Shown here piece after piece: positions 1 through 6,542 of a DNA stretch of 10,106 bases. The notes beneath the pieces are model-generated. The model saw only the letters and a list, made by a program, of their open reading frames with translations, had not been told where the DNA came from and ran no database searches. Positions within the stretch are counted from its first letter, which is position 1, and the number at the start of each line of letters is the position of its first letter. The DNA lies in contig JADGNT010000107.1 of assembly GCA_017883345.1 (NCBI GenBank), positions 1 through 10,106 of the forward strand, read 5' to 3'. Both the position numbers and the translations under genes were made by a program. This stretch comes from Candidatus Solibacter sp. GTDB taxonomy: Bacteria; Acidobacteriota; Terriglobia; Bryobacterales; Bryobacteraceae.

Positions 1-1
1 T

Positions 2-511
2 CCCCGGCCCGGCATGACCCCGGTGTTGCCGGTGAGCGACTACCACCTGCAACCAACTCAGCGACCCTATCAATATGTTTCGCCGGACGGCACCACATTC
101 ATCTCAGCCGGCCAGGACTTTGTCAACGGCGCGCTCAGTTGGGGCGTCAAGAGCAGCGACCTGGTGCGGGGTTTCGGATTGGCACCCGCGGTTCCCGGCA
201 AACCCTATTACCTCACCGACGAATCCGAGTTGACCACCTGGAGCGTCACGGTCGGCCCGGACGGCAACCTGTCCGATCAGAAACTCTTCGCCGAGCAGGG
301 CGGTGAAAGCGTCGCTGTCGACGAGCGCGGCAACGTCTACATCGCCGCCGGCCAGATCTACGTCTACGATCCCGCCGGCAAACTGATCGACACCGTTGAG
401 GTCCCCGAGCGTCCGCTGCAATTGGTCTTCGGCGGAAAAGATGGAGAGACCCTGTTCATTGCCGCGCGCACCTCGCTCTACGCCGTCCGCACGCGCATCC
501 GCGGCCGTTGA
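2..511 (+). CDS. SMP-30/gluconolactonase-like beta-propeller protein, C-terminal part
   Basis: Partial gene: the frame is open to the left edge of the window, so the ATG at 14 is probably internal. About 169 residues are visible, ending at TGA 509-511. The C-terminal pattern is that of the SMP-30/gluconolactonase/LRE family: a strand with GPDGNLSDQKLF, then ESVAVDERGNVYIAAGQIYVYDPAGK written as two blades, then VPERPLQLVFGGKDGETLFIAA, and a final SLYAVRT strand. Family members hydrolyse sugar lactones to sugar acids using a divalent metal. Where classical members have a PDG metal-ligand motif before the xxVDERGN strand, this protein reads GES, so the exact activity is uncertain. The N-terminal half, including other metal ligands and any signal peptide, is outside the window. 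Its position upstream of a putative sugar-acid dehydratase suits a lactonase step. The family call is fairly firm; the substrate is unknown. Confidence 0.75.
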   Translation, partial: PRPGMTPVLPVSDYHLQPTQRPYQYVSPDGTTFISAGQDFVNGALSWGVKSSDLVRGFGLAPAVPGKPYYLTDESELTTWSVTVGPDGNLSDQKLFAEQGGESVAVDERGNVYIAAGQIYVYDPAGKLIDTVEVPERPLQLVFGGKDGETLFIAARTSLYAVRTRIRGR

Positions 512-575
512 GCCAAATGCCCCGGCAATTGCCTGGCTTCCAGGACCATCAGTTCGTGTCCTTCCCGGAGATTCG

Positions 576-692
576 GTGGAGCTATCTGACGTGGACAGCG
601 TCTACTCCGCCGCGGTGGCGGCGCGCTACCCGAACGCCAAGGTCTAAAAGGACTACCGCGTGATGCTCGAAAAGGAGAAGGGCATCGACGCC
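576..692 (+). pseudogene. Decayed fragment of a Gfo/Idh/MocA-family oxidoreductase
   Basis: Read in frame (codons starting at 576), this stretch gives VELSDVDSVYSAAVAARYPN followed by AKV, a stop (TAA 645-647), then KDYRVMLEKEKGIDA. This closely follows the N-terminal Rossmann region of Gfo/Idh/MocA proteins, where the CDVD segment after beta-strand 2 is followed by a helix, then (F/Y)P-x-AKVY-x-DYREMLEKEKxIDAV and the TPDHTH motif. The stop sits where the family normally has Tyr, so one base change (TAC or TAT to TAA) would explain it. The glycine-rich nucleotide-binding loop before it and the TPDHTH motif after it are absent, so this is a remnant of about 39 codons and not merely a gene with one stop. 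The match is from memory of the family pattern. The fragment lies between a lactonase-like and a dehydratase-like gene, where a sugar dehydrogenase would fit. Confidence 0.65.
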
Positions 693-765
693 CAATCCCG
701 CCCTAAACTTGCGCATCGAGGTGAAAAGGGCTACACGTGTGGATTCGGCCCCGACTTCGAAATCC

Positions 766-779
766 AGAGAGGGTGTTTC
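766..779 (+). promoter_or_regulatory. Ribosome binding site deciding the enolase-family start at 780
   Basis: AGAGAGGG at 766-773 lies six bases before ATG 780. It supports starting at 780 and not at the in-frame GTG 660, because the protein from 780 begins directly with a Tat signal (MQRRDFLR). Confidence 0.6.
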
Positions 780-2000
780 ATGCAAAGACGCGACTTCCTT
801 CGTACCGCTCTGGCGCTTCCGATGGCCGGTCTATTCGCGCCGCTCGAGAGACTGACCGCCGCCGACCTTGGCAAAGTCCGAATCACCGACGTCAAAATCA
901 GGCCTTCCGCATCCCATACTCAGATCCGCGTCGATACCGACGCCGGCATCTCCGGCTACGGCGAATCCGGCGTGACCATGTCGATGATGAAGGGCTGGAT
1001 GGAGGTGTATAAGCCTCTGCTGGCGAATCAGGACCCGCTGGCCATCGGATACCACTGGCACCGCATGTCCACGCTGATGCACACCTACATGGCCCGCATT
1101 CCGGCGCTCAGTGGCATCGACATGGCCCTCTGGGACCTGGCCGGGAAGCTGGTCAACCTGCCCGTGTACAGGCTCCTGGGCGGGCCGTTCCGCGACCGGG
1201 TGCCGGTCTTCATCAACACCGAGCCCCGCAACATGCTGGACCCCGGTGCGGTCAAGGACTGGGCCGATCAATTCAAGGCGAACCCGTTGGGGTTCAGGGC
1301 CGCGAAGATCAACACCCACACCATCCTGGGGATACCCATGGGCCGTTACACCACCGCGCTCTCGGCCCGCGATCTGAACAAACTGCGGACGTCGTTTGCC
1401 AACGTTCGTAAGGAACTCGGTTTGGACTATGACATCATGGTCCACTGCCACAACGAGTACGATCTGGCCAGCGCCAAAGCAATCGCGAGGGTGGTCGAAG
1501 ACATCCAGCCGAAGTGGTTCGAGGATCCACTGCCGCCGCAGTTCTCGGATAGCTGGGTGGCCTTGAAGCGCGAATGCCGGGTACCGCTCCTGACGGGTGA
1601 GAAGTGCGAGATGCCGCAGGGATTCTACCCGTTCTTGAAGGAACAGGCCGTCGACTATATCTACCCCGACATCGCGTTCTGCGGCGGCATCACCGCCTTT
1701 ATGAAGATTGCCGCGACCGCCGCGCTTTTCCGCATTCCGGTGGCGACGCACAACGTGGGGGGCATCCATTTGACCATGTCGTGTATTCACGCCGGCCTCT
1801 CGATCATGGACTTCCTCACCAGTGAAGCGGCGATGACCGGCAGGGACGGTGGCGTCCTCGCCCTGGCCAGGAATCCGCCCGTGGTGAAGGACGGTTTCGC
1901 GGTGAAGCCCGAAGGGCCGGGACTCGGCGTAGAACTGAACGAGGAGGTCTTCCGGCAACGGCAGGGCGGGCGCGGCGGCGAGTTTCAAGACTGGGTGTAA
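780..2000 (+). CDS. Tat-exported enolase-superfamily enzyme (mandelate racemase subgroup), putative sugar-acid dehydratase
   Basis: 406 residues. Residues 1-28 form a twin-arginine signal (RRDFLR, then a hydrophobic stretch), so the mature protein is probably periplasmic. Residues about 30-150 are the N-terminal capping domain, ending with SGIDMALWDLAGK and LLGG, typical of the MR_MLE family. The TIM barrel carries candidate metal ligands H222 (in VHCHNEYD), E248 (FEDPL) and E274 (TGEK), with a D297 (PDIAFCGG) and H324 (THNVGG) pair as likely acid/base dyad and H224 as a second likely acid. The first ligand is usually Asp (D-x-H in galactonate-type dehydratases); here the motif is H-C-H. Such enzymes remove a proton next to a carboxylate and usually dehydrate sugar acids to 2-keto-3-deoxy acids. 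An in-frame extension back to 660 exists but derives from an unrelated gene remnant and would hide the Tat signal. Family is firm; reaction and substrate are inferred. Confidence 0.85.
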   Translation: MQRRDFLRTALALPMAGLFAPLERLTAADLGKVRITDVKIRPSASHTQIRVDTDAGISGYGESGVTMSMMKGWMEVYKPLLANQDPLAIGYHWHRMSTLMHTYMARIPALSGIDMALWDLAGKLVNLPVYRLLGGPFRDRVPVFINTEPRNMLDPGAVKDWADQFKANPLGFRAAKINTHTILGIPMGRYTTALSARDLNKLRTSFANVRKELGLDYDIMVHCHNEYDLASAKAIARVVEDIQPKWFEDPLPPQFSDSWVALKRECRVPLLTGEKCEMPQGFYPFLKEQAVDYIYPDIAFCGGITAFMKIAATAALFRIPVATHNVGGIHLTMSCIHAGLSIMDFLTSEAAMTGRDGGVLALARNPPVVKDGFAVKPEGPGLGVELNEEVFRQRQGGRGGEFQDWV

Positions 2001-2053
2001 CCGCGCCCCCGTGTGTTCGGGCGTGCGAGACTGAGCCATTCTCCGCTTAGGGC
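2001..2053. other. Short 3' gap after the enolase-family gene
   Basis: No gene. A weak stem (CCCG 2008-2011 with CGGG 2018-2021) follows the stop codon but has no T-run, so I do not call a terminator here. Confidence 0.5.
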
Positions 2054-2167
2054 CGTGGCGCAGGCACTCGTGCCTGTAGCGTCCCGACTCATCGGGACGC
2101 CTGCCGGACGTGCACCAAAGCTCGTCCCGATGAGTCGGGACGCAGCAGACTGAGAGTCCGCGCCACG
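2054..2167. repeat. Composite palindrome array (REP/BIME- or MITE-like element)
   Basis: A 114-base non-coding element made of nested and tandem inverted repeats. The outer arms are CGTGGCGC at 2054-2061 and its exact complement GCGCCACG at 2160-2167. Inside are hairpin 1 at 2061-2076 (CAGGCA, loop CTCG, TGCCTG), hairpin 2 at 2080-2099 (CGTCCCGA, loop CTCA, TCGGGACG), hairpin 3 at 2123-2142 (CGTCCCGA, loop TGAG, TCGGGACG) and hairpin 4 at 2145-2161 (GCAGACT, loop GAG, AGTCCGC, one mismatch). Hairpins 2 and 3 are also inverted copies of each other: 2079-2099 and 2123-2143 form a perfect 21-base inverted repeat with a 23-base spacer. No T-run follows, so it is not a classical terminator, although the stems could halt exonucleases or affect read-through. 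No transposase or clear target duplication is seen. Confidence 0.85.
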
Positions 2168-2205
2168 TCGGCGTTGTGAGTTTATGCTTGCGTGGTTCCA
2201 TAGCC

Positions 2206-2234
2206 TTGACAGCGGCCGCGAAACGGAATACGAG
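2206..2234 (+). promoter_or_regulatory. Possible sigma-70 promoter before the agarase-like gene
   Basis: A perfect TTGACA at 2206-2211 is followed after 17 bases by TACGAG (2229-2234), a poor -10 match. The predicted transcription start would fall almost on the ribosome site, leaving a very short leader, so the call is tentative. The spacer contains the 13-base word shared with the receptor-gene leader. Confidence 0.25.
2216..2228 (+). repeat. Shared 13-base word CCGCGAAACGGAA, copy 1
   Basis: The same 13 bases occur at 6407-6419 upstream of the TonB-receptor gene. Here the word ends 27 bases before ATG 2256 and is followed three bases later by a second shared word, GAGTTAGAGG. It may be an operator or a common leader segment; its role is unknown. 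Confidence 0.55.
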
Positions 2235-2246
2235 TTAGAGGCTAAC
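2232..2246 (+). repeat. Shared word GAGTTAGAGG with small hairpin, copy 1
   Basis: GAGTTAGAGG at 2232-2241 recurs at 6549-6558. Here GTTAG (2234-2238) pairs with CTAAC (2242-2246) around a three-base AGG loop, so the best ribosome-site candidate (AGAGG, 2237-2241) lies inside the hairpin. The distance from it to ATG 2256 is 14 bases, longer than usual. Confidence 0.5.
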
Positions 2247-2255
2247 GACGATCCT

Positions 2256-3479
2256 ATGAGATACCTGACGTTTTCACTATTCGCGCTCGGCATCTACGCG
2301 CCGCTGGCGCATGCCGCCGGCGATTACGATACCTACGGCGGCTGGATGAAGCTCAAGGGCGAGAAGACCGGCTACTTCCACACCCAGCAGATTAATGGGC
2401 GGTGGTGGTTGGTGACTCCCGAAGGGAACGCGTTCTTCTCGAAGGGCGTCGATAACGTGAGCTACGCGCCCGAGTCCGACAATGCGCCCAAGGCGCCGGC
2501 CGATCCCGCGGCTTGGGCAAAAGCGGCGTCCCGGCAATTGCGCGAATGGAATTTCAACACGGCCGGGGCCTGGTCCGCCAGCCAACTCTATGACACCGGG
2601 ATCGTCTACGCTCCCACTATCAGCATGGCGGCCGCGGTGCAGCGCGACGTGTGGCTCAAGGGCGGCGTGGTCGATTTCTTCAGCGCCGAATTTCGCGACG
2701 CCGCCGCACGGGTGGCAGAGAGAATGTGCGCCCCGCACGCCAAAGACCCATGGCTGCTCGGCTACTTCACCGACAACGAGCTTCGGTGGGGCAGAGACTG
2801 GCGGTCCGGAGAGAGCCTTCTGGAGGGCTATCTCAAAATGGCCGAAGCGTCCGCCGGGTTCCGCAAGGCGTCCGAGTTCATCAAGACGCGCGGCCGGACC
2901 GCCTCCCAGTTGACCGATGAGGACAAGAGCCTGTTTCTGGGGATGGTCGCGGCCGAGTACGGCCGAGTGACGCGTGAGGCGATCCGCCGGCACGACCCGA
3001 ATCATCTGATCCTCGGCTGCCGGTTCGCGGGCTACCCAGGCGACGTGGTATTACAGGGAGTCGGGCCGTATTTCGATATCGTTTCGTTCCACAGCTACAA
3101 TGCCACGGCCCCCGTCGAGCGGTTACAGCAGATCGCGAAGATCACCGGGAAGCCGACGATGGTCACCGAGTTCAGCTTCAAGGCGATGGACAGCGGCCTG
3201 CCGAACACGAAGGGCGCGGCACGGCCGGTAGCCACGCAGGAGGACCGGGCCAATGGGTTCGCCGCTTATGTCCAGGCCCTGGCGGCGCTCGCGAGCTGCG
3301 TGGGATTCCACTGGTTCGAGTACCGCGACGAGCCGAAAGAGGGCCGCCGGTTGGACGGGGAAAACAGCAACTACGGGGTCGTGCGGATCGATTTCACGCC
3401 TTGGGAAGTCCTCACCAGGCGTATGCAGCAGGTAAACGCCGGAATCGAAGCCCTGCACGCCAATGCGAGCGCTCAATAG
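2256..3479 (+). CDS. Secreted agarase-like glycoside hydrolase (clan GH-A type barrel)
   Basis: 407 residues from ATG 2256. This start is chosen because it places a signal peptide at the N terminus (MRYLTFSLFALGIYAPLAHA, likely cut near AHA-A); the longer in-frame start at 2184 would add 24 residues running back towards the palindrome array. After the signal, NGRWWLVTPEGNAFFSKGVD is the opening typical of agarase-like (GH50-like) proteins. N174-E175 in FTDNELRWG fits the clan GH-A acid/base at the end of strand 4, and E305 in MVTEFSF fits the nucleophile at strand 7. FHSYN and the DSGLPNTKGA, TQEDRA and GFHWFEYRDEP segments match the same group. The family retains beta-glycosidic bonds of polysaccharides; true agar activity cannot be inferred, and a soil bacterium may use another galactan or glucan. 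The GH9 gene begins 29 bases downstream, so the two are probably co-transcribed. Confidence 0.75.
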   Translation: MRYLTFSLFALGIYAPLAHAAGDYDTYGGWMKLKGEKTGYFHTQQINGRWWLVTPEGNAFFSKGVDNVSYAPESDNAPKAPADPAAWAKAASRQLREWNFNTAGAWSASQLYDTGIVYAPTISMAAAVQRDVWLKGGVVDFFSAEFRDAAARVAERMCAPHAKDPWLLGYFTDNELRWGRDWRSGESLLEGYLKMAEASAGFRKASEFIKTRGRTASQLTDEDKSLFLGMVAAEYGRVTREAIRRHDPNHLILGCRFAGYPGDVVLQGVGPYFDIVSFHSYNATAPVERLQQIAKITGKPTMVTEFSFKAMDSGLPNTKGAARPVATQEDRANGFAAYVQALAALASCVGFHWFEYRDEPKEGRRLDGENSNYGVVRIDFTPWEVLTRRMQQVNAGIEALHANASAQ

Positions 3480-3508
3480 CGCGGAAGAGAAGATAGCCGG
3501 TACTTTCC

Positions 3509-6349
3509 ATGAAAATCCGAGCCTTTGTTCTGGTCTTGGCCACTGTCTTGTTGGCCGCCGATTCACCTCCGCGGATGCCGATCCCTAATAACTACGCCGA
3601 CTCCATCCTTACGAGGTGGCTCAACAAGCCGGTCCTCGAATCGAAAATGCTGGATGACGCAGAGTCGCTGGACACCTGGAAGGTGGTAAACGTCGACCAG
3701 GCGAAAGGCGATATCACACTGACGGGGGAGCGCAAGGTCAGCGGCGCCAACTCCCTACGGCTGCGTTGCGCCACCGTTGGGGAGAAACCCGCGCCCGGCC
3801 GGTACTACGGCACGAGCACGGCCAGGCGGACCGTCGACGGCGAGGATTGGGCGGCCTGGAACCGCCTCTCCGCCTGGGTCTATGCCGACCTGCCCGGGTT
3901 CCGGGTGGTCTCGATGATCGTCACCTTTCACAACGAGGGGAAAGAGCGCGTACCCGACAGCTACAACAAGATGGGGGTGAACTACGTCATCCTCAAGAAT
4001 CACGAGTGGAACCATGTGGTATGGGAGATCGCCAACCTGACCCGGGATAAAGTGACCGGCGTTGACTTCTCGTACCGCATGCAGGGCCACGAACCGGGCG
4101 CCTCCGACGCCGTGACGCTATACATCGATAAACTGGAACTCCAGAAAGTCAATGCGGATCACTACGAAGGGTGGGACGTGGCTCCCGGCCAGATCTCGTT
4201 CAGCCATTCGGGTTATCAGACGGGATCGCCCAAAACCGCCATTGCCAGCGACCTGAAGGCCGGCGAATTCGAGCTCGTCAACACCCGGACCCAGAAACCC
4301 GTGCTCACCAGGAAAGTGGCTCAGGTCGATTCACCGATCGGCCACTTTCAGGTCCTCGACTTTTCCGAGGTTCGCGAACCCGGGACCTACATGCTGCGCG
4401 CCGGCGACCGCGGCACGCGGCCTTTCCAAATCGGCGACGACGTCTGGAAATCCAGCCTTTGGAAGGCCATCAACTTCTTCTATGTGGAACGCTGCGGCTT
4501 CGCCATTCCGGGCGTACACGACGTTTGTCATCGGGACTGGCTGCTCAAGCACGGCGATAAGCAACTGGTGGTGAACGGCGGGTGGCACGATGCGGGAGAC
4601 GTGTCGCAATCGCTAGGCAATACCGCCGAGGCTGCTTACTCCATGTTCAGCCTGGCCGAACGCATGCAGGCCAGACAGGAAGATCCGGAACTGCTGAACC
4701 GCTTGCTCGAAGAAGCGAAGTGGGGGCTGGACTGGCTCCTGAAGGTCACCTTCCACGACGGCTTCCGGCCCAATTTCTCTCAGATGGACCGCTGGACGGA
4801 CGGCATTATCGGCAACCTCGACGATGTCTCGGCGCAGGCCGGCAATAACCCGGCGTCGAACCTCGCCGCAGCCGCCACCGAGGCTCTCGCCGCGCGCGTG
4901 CTCAAACCGTCGGACCCCATCCTGGCCGGCTACAGCCTGAAGCAGGCCGAGGAAGATTGGGGCTTCGCCATGGCCTCGATGACGGGCGGCGTGCGCGGCA
5001 GCGCCACCGAAACCGCGGGTCACGCCATAATCGCCGGACTGGAACTCTGGCAGGCTACCGGCAATCGGAAATACGCCGACAAATCCCTGGAACTCGCTAA
5101 GACCATTACCGATTCGCAGCAGCGCAGCCTTCTGCCGGGCCTGACGATTCCCCTGACCGGCTTCTTCTATACCGGCCCCGACAAAACCCGGATTCTCAGG
5201 TATCAGCACCCCAGCCATGAGGAAGCGCCCACGCTGGCGCTGGTTCGCTTGTGCGAACTGTTTCCCGACGACCCGAACTGGATGAAGTGGTATTCGGCCG
5301 TGACCCTGTACACCGAGTATTTCCAGAAGCCCATGGCCAGGCTCACCGAGCCCTACGGTATGCTGGCGAACTCCATTTTTAAGGATGATGAATACCTGCA
5401 ACAGCCCGAACGCGGCGGCAACGGAGCCACGCGGGACGCCTTCCGGGAACAGGTGCTGAATGGGGTCAAGGTTGGCGACCACTATTACGTCCGGTTATTC
5501 CCGGTATGGTTCGAGTTCCGCGGCAACAACGGCACCATGCTGGCGGAGAACAAAGCCATCGCGGCGGCGGCCCATCTGCGCGGGAACCTGGAATTAGCCA
5601 ACCTGGCGGAACGGAACCTGGAGTGGGTTGTGGGCCGGAATCCGTTCGTGGAGAGCCTGATGTGGGGCGAAGGGTACGACTATCCGCCGCAGTATACGGC
5701 GATGTCTGGCGATATCGTGGGCGCGCTGCCCGTCGGCATCCAAGCCCACCGGAATGCCGACGCGCCCTACTGGCCGACCGAAAACTGCCATAACTGGAAG
5801 GAAGTGTGGGTCCACCCGGTAGGCCGATGGATCTGGCTGATGCGCGACTTGTCCGGTCCGGCCGAGATGCAGGGTAATGCCCGGGTTCCCGTGCAGTTTC
5901 GCGAGGTGTCGTCCGGCCGCGTCTCGCGTGCAAATCCAGATCCTAAGACGGGCAGGTTCCATGCCACGCTTTCGGCGAGCGAGTACGAACTGACAGCCGG
6001 CGGGCAGAAACGCCTCGTGACAGTACTTCCAGGGGAGAGCTACTCCCTCCGGCTGGCTGCCGAAAACAGTTTAGATATGCGTGTCACAACTGGGCCTGCC
6101 ACAGGGGGGGCTGCCACAGCGGGGGTTGTGACCATCCGCGTGGCTCTTTCGGGTAGTGGAGATCACACCATTGCCATACGAACGGATAATCTCTCCGCCG
6201 GGCCATCCAGCCGAAAGGTCACGCTCAGACCGGGGACACCGCAGACGGTCGAGTGGCAAGCCAGGCGCGAAACAGCCGATGCGCCGTGGGTTGCAGTGGT
6301 GATTCCGGACAACGATCTTTCCGATCGAAAAGAAGTCACGGGAAAATAG
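3509..6349 (+). CDS. Modular secreted glycoside hydrolase family 9 protein
   Basis: 946 residues, with signal peptide MKIRAFVLVLATVLLAA. Residues about 45-215 look like a beta-sandwich carbohydrate-binding module (DAESLDTWKV at the start, TLYIDKLELQKV at the end). Residues about 229-310 are the CelD_N Ig-like domain common before GH9 domains. The alpha/alpha-barrel catalytic domain spans about 312-780: GGWHDAGD at 357-364 supplies the expected D361 and D364 (D364 likely base), and GRNP at 709-712 and KEVWV with E765 (likely acid) mark the C-terminal half. Residues about 785-860 and 873-946 are two further beta-rich modules joined by a GPATG/GAATA linker. GH9 enzymes are inverting endo- or exo-glycosidases on cellulose and other beta-glucans, also glucosaminides. 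The usual His-x-Arg after the PP of the family signature is replaced by PPQYTA (726-731), so this is a divergent subgroup. The only upstream ribosome-site candidate, GGAAGAGAA at 3483-3491, is rather distant. Confidence 0.85.
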   Translation: MKIRAFVLVLATVLLAADSPPRMPIPNNYADSILTRWLNKPVLESKMLDDAESLDTWKVVNVDQAKGDITLTGERKVSGANSLRLRCATVGEKPAPGRYYGTSTARRTVDGEDWAAWNRLSAWVYADLPGFRVVSMIVTFHNEGKERVPDSYNKMGVNYVILKNHEWNHVVWEIANLTRDKVTGVDFSYRMQGHEPGASDAVTLYIDKLELQKVNADHYEGWDVAPGQISFSHSGYQTGSPKTAIASDLKAGEFELVNTRTQKPVLTRKVAQVDSPIGHFQVLDFSEVREPGTYMLRAGDRGTRPFQIGDDVWKSSLWKAINFFYVERCGFAIPGVHDVCHRDWLLKHGDKQLVVNGGWHDAGDVSQSLGNTAEAAYSMFSLAERMQARQEDPELLNRLLEEAKWGLDWLLKVTFHDGFRPNFSQMDRWTDGIIGNLDDVSAQAGNNPASNLAAAATEALAARVLKPSDPILAGYSLKQAEEDWGFAMASMTGGVRGSATETAGHAIIAGLELWQATGNRKYADKSLELAKTITDSQQRSLLPGLTIPLTGFFYTGPDKTRILRYQHPSHEEAPTLALVRLCELFPDDPNWMKWYSAVTLYTEYFQKPMARLTEPYGMLANSIFKDDEYLQQPERGGNGATRDAFREQVLNGVKVGDHYYVRLFPVWFEFRGNNGTMLAENKAIAAAAHLRGNLELANLAERNLEWVVGRNPFVESLMWGEGYDYPPQYTAMSGDIVGALPVGIQAHRNADAPYWPTENCHNWKEVWVHPVGRWIWLMRDLSGPAEMQGNARVPVQFREVSSGRVSRANPDPKTGRFHATLSASEYELTAGGQKRLVTVLPGESYSLRLAAENSLDMRVTTGPATGGAATAGVVTIRVALSGSGDHTIAIRTDNLSAGPSSRKVTLRPGTPQTVEWQARRETADAPWVAVVIPDNDLSDRKEVTGK
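6096..6119 (+). repeat. 15-base tandem duplication in the GH9 linker
   Basis: CTGCCACAG occurs at 6096-6104 and again at 6111-6119, 15 bases apart, encoding the near-duplicate linker GPATG/GAATA. A run of seven G (6104-6110) lies between, and GTCACAAC (6083-6090) and GTTGTGAC (6125-6132) form an 8-base inverted repeat around the whole segment. Confidence 0.7.
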
Positions 6350-6369
6350 ACTGTGGTGTTTTTCCGCGA

Positions 6370-6399
6370 TTGGATATACAATACACCGCAGAGTATACT
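6370..6399 (+). promoter_or_regulatory. Possible sigma-70 promoter of the TonB-receptor gene
   Basis: TATACT (6394-6399) is a good -10 match, with TTGGAT (6370-6375) as a weak -35 at 18-base spacing. The overlapping TACAAT (6377-6382) is an alternative -10. Either gives a leader of roughly 200 bases before ATG 6608. Confidence 0.35.
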
Positions 6400-6406
6400 T
6401 TGGGGT

Positions 6407-6419
6407 CCGCGAAACGGAA
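6407..6419 (+). repeat. Shared 13-base word CCGCGAAACGGAA, copy 2
   Basis: Identical to 2216-2228. If TATACT 6394-6399 is the -10, this word would sit at the very start of the transcript. Confidence 0.55.
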
Positions 6420-6518
6420 AATCGGTGGAAGCCCGGCGGCCGTACCGCGCCATAGAACGCTTCCCCCCACTGAGAATCGCCGTTTACTTTCGATAGCGAA
6501 GCCGCTCGGCAAGGTCGC

Positions 6519-6536
6519 ACTCGGTGTTACCCGAGT
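6519..6536 (+). other. Leader hairpin A of the receptor gene
   Basis: ACTCGG (6519-6524) pairs with CCGAGT (6531-6536) around a six-base loop TGTTAC. It lies just before hairpin B. Only TTTT four bases later follows it, so it is a poor terminator. Confidence 0.45.
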
Positions 6537-6542
6537 TAACGG

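Noticed and set aside
2054..2167. The palindrome array as a CRISPR array.
   Set aside because: The units are inverted copies with loops of 3-4 bases and no regular unique spacers, and there are no cas genes.
831..2201. A 456-codon open frame on the minus strand.
   Set aside because: It is antisense to the enolase-family gene and to the palindrome array, and its product is rich in Arg, Gly and His with no domain pattern.
2184..2255. An upstream in-frame ATG that would lengthen the agarase-like protein by 24 residues.
   Set aside because: The extension is polar and would displace the signal peptide that begins at ATG 2256; it also covers the putative promoter.
1985..2293. A 102-codon minus-strand frame covering the palindrome array.
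   Set aside because: Its middle is translated palindrome sequence and it has no protein-like features. Such frames commonly arise over intergenic repeats.
6341..6365. A possible terminator after the GH9 gene (GGAAAA with TTTTCC).
   Set aside because: Only six mostly A-T pairs with a 13-base loop that includes the stop codon, so it is too weak to call.
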